From: Syntrophaceae bacterium UBA1062
Lineage (GTDB): Bacteria > Desulfobacterota > Desulfomonilia > UBA1062
Reading direction: 5' to 3'
DNA length: 47,363 nt
Assembly: GCA_002316295.1 (NCBI GenBank)
Contig: DCDF01000052.1
Location: 1 to 47,363 of the forward strand
The first letter of the stretch is position 1. The number at the start of each line of letters is the position of its first letter. The notes beneath the pieces are model-generated. The model searched no databases. It had not been told where the DNA came from and was given only the letters and a program-made list of their open reading frames with translations. A program made the position numbers and the translations under genes. Positions 1 through 8,277 of the stretch are shown here, piece after piece.

Positions 1-1504
1 CCAGAGATTTGGCCCCCATCTTTCGGAGATACTGCTTGATGTTCCAGCTGAGCTGATAGCCCGCCCTTTTCTCGGTGATGCCGGTGCTGCCGTCGTCGGA
101 CTTCTTCTCCAGGTAGGAGAGGGATGTGTTGATGGTGAGGGTATGAGGAATGATCTGCACCGTGCTGTCGAGAGAGCCCTGATAGGTGGTGATGCGAACG
201 TCGGATTCCTTCAGCAGATAATTCTTGTAGATGAAGACCGGCTTGAGTGAGATCCATTTCTGGGGAGTGATGCCGCAGGAGAGCCTTGCGGTATGCGTGA
301 GGCTGTCGCCTCCGCCCGCGGGCATTGTCCGGTCGGTGAAGCTGGTGATGGAATAGCTGGGCATGAGGTCGAATATTCCTTCCTCATAGGAGATGCCGAA
401 ATAAGTGGTTCGCGTTACGGCGTCGACGGCTGCACAGCCGGCGGGCTCGTCGATGGACCGTCTGGTGCTCAGCGATTGGTTGACAAAAAGGACTGGCCAG
501 CCGGCGAGGCCCAGCTTGTAGCCGATTTTTGCGGTCCTGTAGACAGCCAGTGGAGCGAGATCGGTGTCCTCCACGTTGTCCCTCGCCTGAAACACGGAAA
601 ACGTCACGCTGGACGAGTCCATGCGGTATTGGGTATCAGCGAATATCTCATCCCGGTTGTTCAGCGTGTCAGGGTTTGCGACAGTCCGGAACTCGCCGCC
701 CAGATACTTGTATCCGACGGCATAGCTGAATCTCTTCGCGGAGCCGAAGAGCTTCACCTTCCACGCCTTGTCGGCCGCCGTCTCGGAGGAGTCCTCCGTT
801 TTCTCGTCATAGCGGCTGTAGCAGAGCTCTCCGTAGAATCTGAGCAGGTTGCCTGCGATGCGGCTCTCCAGGGCGGTGCTGTAAGCGGTGCCTTCCCGTC
901 GTGGTGTTTCCGGATCAATGCCGTAGACGGTGGGGTCTGTGCCGCGGCCGTCGAGGTAGTGGAATATGAACCTCATGTCCCGGTCCTCGAGAATGGTGTG
1001 CGTGATCCGGCCGCCGATAAGGATCTGACTGCTTTCCGGCTGGCCGAAGCCATATCCGAGGCCGCTCACAGGACTGTTTCTCATGGTGAAGGCCTCCGCC
1101 GAGTATCCTGTCTTCTCGAAACCGAGCAGGGCCCCTCTACGGGAAAGGCTGGGTGCGATCAGCTCGGATGACTGTACACTCAGATCTCCCACCGCGGCCC
1201 GGACGCTTTCCTGCTCATGCTGGAACCTGAACGTGCTGAACCGGAAGGAGTTGTTGTCGTACAGCGGTCTGCCCTGATTCTCCAGATGCCAGGCTTTGAG
1301 GTCGAGAGAAGCCCTGTTTCCGCCCTCGTTGATCTCCTTGTTGAGCAGGACGGCATTCATGCTCGGGCCCGAGGCCGATCGGGTATGCGCGGAAGCCGGA
1401 TAATACGGCGGATCACCTGCGGCAGAGATGTCCCGGACTGTGCAGAAGAAGGAGGATGCCCCTGCGAGAAGACCGATGATCAGCAGGATGACGGGTTTTC
1501 TCAT
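1..1504 (-). CDS. Predicted outer-membrane beta-barrel protein (3' end beyond window)
   Basis: An open frame of 501 codons runs without a stop from an ATG at 1504 to the left edge, so the C-terminus is missing. The N-terminus MRKPVILLIIGLLAGASSFF is a Sec signal peptide. The rest alternates polar and hydrophobic/aromatic residues in short stretches (for example STVQIIPHTLTINTSLSYLE and AGYQLSWNIKQYL), as in membrane beta-strands. A Shine-Dalgarno stretch (AGGTGAGG on the minus strand, about 1511-1518) precedes the ATG. I do not recognise a named family. An MtrB/PioB-like or porin-like barrel is possible, but no cytochrome gene is visible in the window. It is divergent from the lipoprotein at 1954. 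The barrel topology is inferred from pattern only. Confidence 0.7.
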   Translation of the reverse strand, partial: MRKPVILLIIGLLAGASSFFCTVRDISAAGDPPYYPASAHTRSASGPSMNAVLLNKEINEGGNRASLDLKAWHLENQGRPLYDNNSFRFSTFRFQHEQESVRAAVGDLSVQSSELIAPSLSRRGALLGFEKTGYSAEAFTMRNSPVSGLGYGFGQPESSQILIGGRITHTILEDRDMRFIFHYLDGRGTDPTVYGIDPETPRREGTAYSTALESRIAGNLLRFYGELCYSRYDEKTEDSSETAADKAWKVKLFGSAKRFSYAVGYKYLGGEFRTVANPDTLNNRDEIFADTQYRMDSSSVTFSVFQARDNVEDTDLAPLAVYRTAKIGYKLGLAGWPVLFVNQSLSTRRSIDEPAGCAAVDAVTRTTYFGISYEEGIFDLMPSYSITSFTDRTMPAGGGDSLTHTARLSCGITPQKWISLKPVFIYKNYLLKESDVRITTYQGSLDSTVQIIPHTLTINTSLSYLEKKSDDGSTGITEKRAGYQLSWNIKQYLRKMGAKSL

Positions 1505-1953
1505 GCCCTATGCCTCACCTGATAAGCATTGCTTTGACCAAGCCCTGAGAAAGGTCTTTAGACCGGCCCTCATCTTTCGTTACGGATTGGTTTTCTTATC
1601 GGATGCCTCTGGGGAAAAGATGAAGAAAATGTGGTGAAGCCCGGTGCATGTTGAGCGAGATCATGATCTTCCTTATTATGTTTCCCATGAACGGCCGCAG
1701 TGCTGGATTTCAGCGCTCCTGCCCGCGTGTGAGCTTCAGGGGTTGCTTCTTCGTGTCGGAACGTGACGGAGGAAGACCTGCAAATAGTACTTCCGATTCC
1801 ATCCCTCATCGGTCACGAGATCTGCACCGGATATGCGGCCTTCCCCGGGTTTGATATCCCCGGGCCGAGTGTGCGTTTGACCACCGGACGTTCCCGGACG
1901 GCTCTGATCGGCGAGGGGCGCCCGGATCCACGGGGCTGGGGAAGGGGGAGGAG
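1505..1953. other. Divergent intergenic region (449 bp)
   Basis: This stretch lies between the minus-strand barrel gene and the plus-strand lipoprotein gene and must hold both start regions. A purine-rich ribosome-binding stretch (AAGGGGGAGGAG, 1942-1953) directly precedes the lipoprotein ATG. A short palindrome (GGTCTTTAGACC, about 1553-1564) is visible. I see no convincing sigma-70 promoter pair and no coding frame with gene-like composition. Confidence 0.5.
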
Positions 1954-3078
1954 ATGAAGGGGAGGCTGATGACGGTGACCGGATTACTCGGTGTCGTTGC
2001 CGGTGTGCTGCTCCCTATCGGATCATGTGATATCGATGACTACGATCCTCACGCGGTTGCAACCGAGGCGGACTTTGTCGAGAGCCTCGGGTTCGAGCTC
2101 GATATCCCGATGAGAGCTCTGCGGCTTGCGTTTGACCGGGCCGTGGAAGGGGAGGGCGGGAATCTGACCGTAAGCGGCGGAGATGACGGCGGGATCACGG
2201 GCCTGCTCTTTCCGGACGACAGCCGGATACGCATCGATGCAGGGTCCCGGATCGATGTCGATGCCTCAGGCTTCTGGACGCCCAAATCGAGAGAATTCTC
2301 CATTACAGTGGAAGAGCACATAATCATTGAAAAATCGCTTCCCGCTTTCGGAGAGAGCTTTCCATCCGAAGGCGGATTCGTCGTCGCAGACGGAGAAAAC
2401 GTTATTGCCGTCGTTTTTCTTCCCGTAGCAGGAGTGAGCGGTGTGAGCCTCAGCCTCAATGGGTCAGCCCCGGTCTTCCATACCATGGACGCGTTCGAGG
2501 CTTTTGCCGGGTCATCCTTCCCAATATGGAAGACAGAGGCCTCGCTTTCCTTTCTCGTTCTCGATCATCTGGCCGAGCAGATCTTTTTCATTGCCGATAC
2601 GGTTGATATCATCGAGTCCCACAGCGGCGGTCTGGCCGGTGGAGGGGGGATCGTGTTCCTCTGCGATTCCCTCCTCTCCGACACTGAGCAGGACCCTCTG
2701 GATCCTGAATCTGCCCGAGAGCTGTCGTGGACTGATACCGACGGCAGCGGCCTGATTGACACGGGAGACAGGTTTCAATGGACATTTGTCCAATGTTGGG
2801 AAGAGGACCCGGACGATCTCGTGAGTGACCTGGTTGACGGGATCGTAATGTTATCGGGATACGTCATCGAGCGGGAGCAGGAGGACAGCCGCCGGGTGAT
2901 TACCGGATTCGGGTTTGTTGCAGGGCCTGAAGAATCTGCCGGCGTTCTCTATGATGACTTCATCTGGATGAAGGCGGAGAGGGTTTCTTCGGGCTCTTTT
3001 GCCTTCGACACGGACAGGAGCTTTACCATCAGCGGCGGCTTCGACCTCACTTTTTCACTGTCGGACATTCAGGAATGA
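1954..3078 (+). CDS. EF-loop lipoprotein, paralog 1 of 3
   Basis: The 374-residue protein starts with a signal peptide ending in IGSC (Cys25), a plausible lipobox, so a lipid-anchored envelope protein is expected. It shares a layout with the proteins at 6631 and 8278: a beta-rich N-terminal half; an ASLSFLVLDHLAEQIFF helix at 196-212; a first Cys in VFLCDS (Cys237); an EF-hand/dockerin-like loop DTDGSGLIDTGD at 261-272; then FQWTFVQCW with Cys281; and a C-terminal SGGFDLTFS strand. The loop has Asp or Ser at positions 1, 3, 5, 9 and 12, the calcium-coordinating positions. Cys237 and Cys281 recur in all copies and may form a disulfide. I know of no family name. Calcium binding and the disulfide are inferred. 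Confidence 0.8.
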   Translation: MKGRLMTVTGLLGVVAGVLLPIGSCDIDDYDPHAVATEADFVESLGFELDIPMRALRLAFDRAVEGEGGNLTVSGGDDGGITGLLFPDDSRIRIDAGSRIDVDASGFWTPKSREFSITVEEHIIIEKSLPAFGESFPSEGGFVVADGENVIAVVFLPVAGVSGVSLSLNGSAPVFHTMDAFEAFAGSSFPIWKTEASLSFLVLDHLAEQIFFIADTVDIIESHSGGLAGGGGIVFLCDSLLSDTEQDPLDPESARELSWTDTDGSGLIDTGDRFQWTFVQCWEEDPDDLVSDLVDGIVMLSGYVIEREQEDSRRVITGFGFVAGPEESAGVLYDDFIWMKAERVSSGSFAFDTDRSFTISGGFDLTFSLSDIQE

Positions 3079-3342
3079 TACAGCATGGAAAATGAGCCTC
3101 ATCTGTGATCCGACGCGGCATACCGGCCGGGATTGCGAGATAAGTGATGAATTTTGTTATCGGACATCTCTCGCCGTCCACGTGTGGATATTCAGCCGGT
3201 GGGGCCGGTTCGAGACAGGGATTCGGCTTGTTTCTGCTCTCTTCCCGTATGAAGCCGCCTGCCTGACTTTTGCCCCCTGTTTCTTGTTTTTGGCCCTGTG
3301 AGACATACTATCAATGATCAAGAATGAAAAAGGAGGTTGCCC

Positions 3343-3516
3343 ATGGCGGACTGCAGTACCATGAAAAAAGGGGAAATTTATACATGCAAAACCTGCGGCT
3401 TCGAAATTCAGGTGCTCAGTGAATGCACCGGAGAGATATGTTCTTCTCACGAGTGCTCGAGCGGGAGCGAGTGCACGTTTTCCTGCTGCGGAGAGGATCT
3501 CGTAAAGAAAGAATAG
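3343..3516 (+). CDS. Cys-rich desulforedoxin-like miniprotein (57 aa)
   Basis: A strong ribosome-binding site (AAAAGGAGG, 3327-3335) lies 7 bases before an ATG at 3343 that opens a 57-codon frame. The protein has nine cysteines: Cys4, then GEIYTCKTCGF (Cys15, Cys18), Cys28, Cys33, Cys38, Cys44 and a FSCCGEDL end (Cys48, Cys49). The CxxC followed by a CC near the C-terminus, after a GEIY start, is the pattern of desulforedoxin and of the N-terminal domain of desulfoferrodoxin, where four cysteines bind one iron. Here the linker is longer and carries four extra cysteines, so the metal load may differ. It sits alone between a lipoprotein and a histidine kinase. The family match is by motif only. 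Confidence 0.75.
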   Translation: MADCSTMKKGEIYTCKTCGFEIQVLSECTGEICSSHECSSGSECTFSCCGEDLVKKE

Positions 3517-3801
3517 ACAGCCGTATTCCGGGCGCGTCCGACGCCCGGTCGGGCGATACCGTTCAGACGGTTTTCGGGCCCTATTCCCGGCATCGTGGAT
3601 TTTCAGGCAGTGCGCCGGAGACATTTTATCTTGACTTATCCGTGCGCATTTCATTATGAGAAATGTAGATAGTCTTGGTCTGTTGTTTTTGATGCAATGA
3701 GCCGGTATTCTCGTTAGGGGCGCGCCTCCTTTCGGCATATTTGTTCTTGAGGGGGTTGGAATACGTGCAGCAGAGAAGTGCGTTTTTGAGGAGGGTTGCC
3801 G

Positions 3802-5754
3802 GTGAAGCCGGAAGACCTTGGAACGATTCCCCGTTCGAGGCGTAAAACAGCCCGTGCGAACTCTGTGGGGAAAGTCTCTGCGCTGGCCGGGGCGAAGGAA
3901 GTATTCGAAACCATAGATCTTGGGATCATTCATCTCGACATCGATGCCCGGGTTCTCTACATGAATTCCCCGGCGGCGTCACTGCTGCGGAAGCCTCGCG
4001 AAGACACTCAGGGGATGGTATTCTGGGAGCTGCTTCCCGAAACCCTTGTCGGAATATTCTCCGAGACGTTTCGCGCCGCCCGTGAAAAAAAGCAACCTGT
4101 TACAATCGAAACCCGCTTTCCTGCACCGATGGGTTTCAGATGTCACTGCCGATGCCTGCCTACCAGCAGAGGCTGCACTCTGGTTCTGGAGGATGTCACC
4201 GATCGTCGCCGGATGGAGGAAGAGCTGTGGGAGATTGAAGAGCGATACCGGTTTCATTTCTCATACAGCAACGATGTCATTTATTCCTACGATAATCAGT
4301 TCAGGATCTTAAGCGTCTCGACAAATGTCGAGAGAATCCTGGGATACAGGCCCGAGGAGCTGATCGGTAAATGCTTTCCAGACCTGGACCTGCTCGAGCC
4401 GGAAGATCTGAAAAGGGCGAGCAAAGACGCTCTCACCATACTCTCCGGGAGCACCATACAAGCCGCAACCTATCGGTTCATCGCCCGGGACGGCACAAGG
4501 CTCTACGGCGAAACCAGCGGTATTCCGCTGATGCGTGACGGCCATGTTGCCGGGGTGATCTCCGTGGCGCGGGATATCACCTACCGGAAGCAGGCCGAGG
4601 AGGCCATTCGCGAATCCGAAGAAAAATACCGGCTCGTGGTGGAAAACGCGAATGAGGCCATTCTCGTCGCCCAGAACGGAATCATGCTGTTCGTGAATCC
4701 CAAGCTCTCGGAGATACTGGGCTGTCCCGAAGAAGAGCTGATCGGAAAATCCTTTGCCCAGTTCATCCATCCGGACGACCGGGAGATGGTGCTGGACAGG
4801 CATGTGAGGCGCGTGAAAGGTGAGACGCCCCCGTCCATCTATCCCTTCAGGGTCGTGGACAAGGGGGGGAATGCCAGGTGGGTGGAGATCAACGCGGTCA
4901 AGATTACCTGGCAAGGCGGCCCGGCAGCACTGAACTTCCTGACCGACATCAACGAGAGGGTGCAGGCGGAACAGGACAGGAAGAAATTCGAGGAGCAGCT
5001 CGCCCAGACACAGAAAATAGAGGCGCTCGGGTCATTCGCTGGAGGGATAGCCCACGACCTGAACAACTTTATCTACCCGGTGATCATCAACACGGAGCTG
5101 CTCCTGGAAGAGGCGGCCCCGGGCAGCGCCGCCCGGGAGATCCTCCAGCAGACGCTGAGCGCCGCATGCAGGCAACGGGACCTGGTCAGGCAGATTCTCT
5201 TCTTCAGCAGGCGCAGCGGCCCGAAACAGAGCCCCATACAGGTCGCTCCCCTGCTCGAGGAGACGCTGAATTTTCTGAGATCATCCATCCCGGCCACTGT
5301 CGAGATCCGAAAATACATCGACGTGCCGTCCGATACGATCAAGGGAGATGCCGCTCAGATTCAGCAGATCATCATGAACCTCGGCAAGAACGCCGCCGAT
5401 TCGCTCCCGAGGAACCGGGGTCTCATCGAGATGAGGCTCGAAGGTGTATATCTGGATGGCATGAACGGCCACCCCGACCTCAAGGCAGGCAGATACCTCC
5501 GGCTTTCGGTGAAAGACGACGGGTGCGGGATGAGCAGGGAGGTGATGGGCCGTATTTTCGAACCGTTTTTCACCACCAAGGAAGTGGGAAAAGGAAGCGG
5601 AATGGGGCTTCCCGCCGTTCTCGGCATCCTGAAGAACCACGGCGGGGCGATAACGGTCCAGAGTGAGGAGGGTAAGGGCTCTCTGTTCTCGGTGTATCTC
5701 CCGGTGGCCGATATCGAGCAGAGCACGGGAACATCCTCTGGAGCTGCTGGCTAA
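3802..5754 (+). CDS. Orphan PAS-PAS-PAS sensor histidine kinase
   Basis: GTG at 3802 is preferred because GAGGAGGG (3788-3795) lies 6 bases upstream; an in-frame TTG at 3796 directly abuts that site. The 650-residue protein has no signal peptide or membrane segment and is probably cytoplasmic. There are three PAS-like domains at about 31-133, 148-266 and 273-388, then a HisKA domain with AGGIAHDLNNF (phospho-accepting His about 418). A HATPase follows with an N-box (MNLGKNAADSL) and glycine boxes (DDGCGM, GKGSGMGL). The first PAS domain ends in a tight cysteine group, FRCHCRCLPTSRGC, which could bind metal or sense redox state. No receiver domain is fused and no response regulator is adjacent, so its partner is unknown. 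Confidence 0.9.
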   Translation: MKPEDLGTIPRSRRKTARANSVGKVSALAGAKEVFETIDLGIIHLDIDARVLYMNSPAASLLRKPREDTQGMVFWELLPETLVGIFSETFRAAREKKQPVTIETRFPAPMGFRCHCRCLPTSRGCTLVLEDVTDRRRMEEELWEIEERYRFHFSYSNDVIYSYDNQFRILSVSTNVERILGYRPEELIGKCFPDLDLLEPEDLKRASKDALTILSGSTIQAATYRFIARDGTRLYGETSGIPLMRDGHVAGVISVARDITYRKQAEEAIRESEEKYRLVVENANEAILVAQNGIMLFVNPKLSEILGCPEEELIGKSFAQFIHPDDREMVLDRHVRRVKGETPPSIYPFRVVDKGGNARWVEINAVKITWQGGPAALNFLTDINERVQAEQDRKKFEEQLAQTQKIEALGSFAGGIAHDLNNFIYPVIINTELLLEEAAPGSAAREILQQTLSAACRQRDLVRQILFFSRRSGPKQSPIQVAPLLEETLNFLRSSIPATVEIRKYIDVPSDTIKGDAAQIQQIIMNLGKNAADSLPRNRGLIEMRLEGVYLDGMNGHPDLKAGRYLRLSVKDDGCGMSREVMGRIFEPFFTTKEVGKGSGMGLPAVLGILKNHGGAITVQSEEGKGSLFSVYLPVADIEQSTGTSSGAAG

Positions 5755-5890
5755 CCCCCTGATATGCAGAATGAAGATCGCCCCTGTTTCACGCGGCGGG
5801 GCTTCCGTTTGCGGTTTTTTTACTTGGGCCTGCACGCCCCTGTGATATGAATGAGACAGCGCGCACATCACGAAAAAGGAGTCTGCTCTC

Positions 5891-6511
5891 ATGCACTACA
5901 CCGTGTTCGATACGCCGGTCGTCAGGCCCGTTTTCCGCTGGATATCCCGCATGAGTCTGAAGGCTGCCGGCTGGAAGGTCATGGGAGAGCCGCCCCGAGA
6001 TCCGAAGTACGTGATTGTCGCCGCCTTTCACACCTCGAACTGGGACTTCCCCATCGGACTGTTCATGGCCTTTGCCCTGGGCGTAAAGATCTACTGGATC
6101 GGGAAAGATTCACTGTTCAGGAAGCCTTTCGGTCCTCTCATGCGCTGGCTGGGAGGCATACCGGTCAACCGCAGGGGCTCGCACAACATGGTCTCCCGCA
6201 CCATCGAGGCTTTCCAGGAGCATGAGAGCCTGGGTATCGCGATCACACCCGAGGGAACCCGGGGGAAGGCCCCCTACTGGAAAACCGGGTTCTACCACAT
6301 TGCCGTGGGGGCGGGCGTTCCCATCGTCCTGGCCTTTCTCGACTACCGGCTCAAGACGGGAGGCATCGGGCCGGTAATGTTTCCCACCGGCGATATCGAG
6401 GCGGACATGGTAAAAATCCGAGACTTTTATGCAGACGTCACCGCCAAATATCCGGAATATGCCAGTCCCCCCATACTGAAGCCCGGGGAATGCCGGAAGG
6501 CGGGAACGTAA
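5891..6511 (+). CDS. PlsC-type acyltransferase
   Basis: The 206-residue protein carries the glycerolipid acyltransferase signature: HTSNWD (the HX4D catalytic pair), PVNRRG for the acceptor side and PEGTRGK. It should transfer an acyl chain from acyl-ACP or acyl-CoA to a lysophosphatidate-like or other lipid acceptor at the inner membrane face. The length is short but usual for the compact bacterial members. The ATG at 5891 has an AAAAGGAG site about 10 bases upstream. It stands alone in its direction between the kinase and the second EF-loop lipoprotein. The exact acceptor cannot be read from sequence; 1-acylglycerol-3-phosphate is the default guess. Confidence 0.85.
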   Translation: MHYTVFDTPVVRPVFRWISRMSLKAAGWKVMGEPPRDPKYVIVAAFHTSNWDFPIGLFMAFALGVKIYWIGKDSLFRKPFGPLMRWLGGIPVNRRGSHNMVSRTIEAFQEHESLGIAITPEGTRGKAPYWKTGFYHIAVGAGVPIVLAFLDYRLKTGGIGPVMFPTGDIEADMVKIRDFYADVTAKYPEYASPPILKPGECRKAGT

Positions 6512-6595
6512 CCCCCGGGCCATGCGTTTTCCCGGGCGCCGGCGGGCCTCTTTCCGCCATGCGCAGCCGGTCGGATCCGATGGCCGCTGCCTTTC

Positions 6596-6623
6596 TTGAG
6601 CCGGGGACCTCTCTTCTTATTAT
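6596..6623 (+). promoter_or_regulatory. Possible leaderless promoter for lipoprotein 2
   Basis: TTGAGC (6596-6601), a 16-base spacer and TATTAT (6618-6623) resemble a sigma-70 promoter. Transcription would begin about 7 bases after the -10 box, almost at the ATG at 6631. No Shine-Dalgarno sequence lies before that ATG, which fits a leaderless message. This is pattern-based only. Confidence 0.35.
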
Positions 6624-6630
6624 ATCTTCG

Positions 6631-7737
6631 ATGAAGAGAAGGCCCGGGAAAACGGCCATTCTGCTCGGGATCGTCCTGTGTGCCGCTGCATGGTCCTGCG
6701 GCGAAGAGCACCGCGATGAAGAAGCGTCCGGGGAAGGATCGGCCGATCTCTTTCGCTTCAGTCTCGAAACAGGAAGGGAAGCACCTCCCATCATCTTCTC
6801 CCAGGTCATTGACGGGAGGAAGGTTTTCATCGAGGTGCGGGGCGATGACATAAACCGGTTCACCGGAACGTTCGAGCCGGGCTCCGGAAGGATCGTCCTT
6901 GACGAGGGTATAGCCCTCAATATCACGGCAGCGGATTTCTGGGGCGATGCGCCGGGGGCATTCACCTTCCGGGCCCGGGACAGGATCGAGATCGCCCGGG
7001 GATTTCCCGCAATCCGCAATGTCTTTCCCACGTTCGGTGCCTTTATTGTCGTTGATGGTGTAGACACCGTCACCGCCATCTTTGTTGACAGCCCCGGAGA
7101 GCGGGGGGTGGACCTCAGAGTCAACGGATCGCAGTCGACCTTTTTCCGGGAAGCCGCCTTTGCCGGCTTATTCGGCGTCGACGAGGACGTCCGCCGGCAG
7201 AAGGCGAGCCTTGCATTCATCATCATGGATCTGCTCGTGGAGCAGATTTTTTTCACGGCGCAGACCGTGGCTACCATCCGCGAGCATGAACAAACCCTTG
7301 CGGATGAAGGGGTCATGGTATTTTCCTGCGATGATTTTTCCCTCCTGAACGGCCCCGGGCAGATCCCGGCGCAGGGCTCACGCACGCTGACGTTCTTCGA
7401 TGCCGACGGTGATGCGGAGGTGGGATCGGGCGACGGCTTCCGATGGGATTTTGTATCCTGCTGGGAAGGCGAGCGGATCAGCCTCGTGGAAGGCATGGCG
7501 GACGGCCGGGTGGATTTTGCTGATCTGGTGGAGTCCGTGGAGAGAAGGAATGGCCGCGACGTCACTACCCGGTTCGGCTTCAGCCGGGGGAACGGCACAG
7601 GTGTTCAGTACACGGACTTTGTACATACGCAGGTGCTGGATGATAATGAGGCCTTTGCACTCGATGTCCGGAGGGTCTTCACTATAAACGGTGGATTCGA
7701 TCTCGTATTTTCAGAGGCAGGCCCTGACGAACCATGA
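6631..7737 (+). CDS. EF-loop lipoprotein, paralog 2 of 3
   Basis: The ATG at 6631 is chosen because it starts the signal peptide MKRRPGKTAILLGIVLCAAA with lipobox AWSC (Cys23). The frame is open further upstream, but that part looks non-coding. The 368-residue product matches the proteins at 1954 and 8278: KASLAFIIMDLLVEQIFF at 191-208, Cys233 in MVFSCDD, an EF-like loop DADGDAEVGSGD at 257-268, FRWDFVSCW with Cys277, a TTRFGF strand, and INGGFDLVFS near the C-terminus. Of the three loops this has Asp at position 5 and Glu at 7, while position 9 is Gly. No Shine-Dalgarno sequence is visible. It is probably a lipid-anchored envelope protein; its function is unknown. Confidence 0.8.
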   Translation: MKRRPGKTAILLGIVLCAAAWSCGEEHRDEEASGEGSADLFRFSLETGREAPPIIFSQVIDGRKVFIEVRGDDINRFTGTFEPGSGRIVLDEGIALNITAADFWGDAPGAFTFRARDRIEIARGFPAIRNVFPTFGAFIVVDGVDTVTAIFVDSPGERGVDLRVNGSQSTFFREAAFAGLFGVDEDVRRQKASLAFIIMDLLVEQIFFTAQTVATIREHEQTLADEGVMVFSCDDFSLLNGPGQIPAQGSRTLTFFDADGDAEVGSGDGFRWDFVSCWEGERISLVEGMADGRVDFADLVESVERRNGRDVTTRFGFSRGNGTGVQYTDFVHTQVLDDNEAFALDVRRVFTINGGFDLVFSEAGPDEP

Positions 7738-8033
7738 TGGAGCGCCTCAACCGGCGAACCCGGCGGCCTTTCCGACGTGCATGGCGCCTTCACCGGGCCG
7801 GCGGGCAGGGTTGAGCCGGCGGAGATGCTTTCTATTATTACCCTATATTGGAAAAATCACCGGCGAGAGGCCCGATTCCTGCTCCTTGTGAATATCCGTT
7901 CCCTGCTGAGCACATGTCTTGCCGGATAGAAAAGAACAGAACGCCCCTGCAGCATTTGGACGGTCCTCTGCCTGTCCGTGGCCAAGGGGCCTGAATCCAC
8001 TCTGGAAAGAATCGGTCCGCTTCCCGGGAATCC

Positions 8034-8058
8034 CTTCGCCGCCTTGAAGGCGGCGAAG
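8034..8058 (+). repeat. Perfect 10-bp stem-loop before a small ORF
   Basis: CTTCGCCGCC (8034-8043) pairs perfectly with GGCGGCGAAG (8049-8058) across a 5-base loop. There is no T-tract after it, so it is not a standard terminator. It ends about 6 bases before a GAGGAGG ribosome-binding site and could act on translation of the following short frame. Confidence 0.6.
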
Positions 8059-8081
8059 CGAAGTTGAGGAGGTTGGATTCC

Positions 8082-8201
8082 ATGGGCGCTCGATCTGTTC
8101 ACTCTCTTCCCTGGAGAGGCATCCGTATATCCTGTTTTTATCACTGCATGCCCAAGGCTCATATCCCTCGCATGCTTCCTGTATGGACTCCGGGTTCTTA
8201 G
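8082..8201 (+). CDS. Possible 39-aa small protein
   Basis: An ATG at 8082 follows a strong GAGGAGG site (8066-8072) by 9 bases and opens a 39-codon frame ending in TAG. The product is basic, with two cysteines and no recognisable motif. The case rests on the ribosome-binding site and the hairpin just upstream. It could be a leader peptide, a remnant or chance. Confidence 0.3.
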   Translation: MGARSVHSLPWRGIRISCFYHCMPKAHIPRMLPVWTPGS

Positions 8202-8277
8202 TGATTGAGGGGTGGTGTGGCGTCCAGGTGTGTTTTTGTAAAGACTATGCCGGAATCTTGAAGGAAAGGAGAAACTT

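Larger units (their letters stand above)
7738..8277. other. 540-bp intergenic stretch with structured elements
   Basis: This region separates the tandem lipoprotein paralogs 2 and 3. Near its start CTCAACC (7746-7752) and GGTTGAG (7809-7815) can bracket a large imperfect GC-rich stem that may end the upstream transcript. Further on lie a perfect 10-bp hairpin (8034-8058) and a possible 39-codon frame, listed separately. Otherwise I see nothing gene-like. Confidence 0.45.

Noticed and set aside
5780..5822. Possible terminator after the orphan kinase (GCCCC...GGGGC then a T-run)
   Set aside because: The stem is only 5 bp and the T-run begins about 12 bases after it, so the pairing is not convincing.
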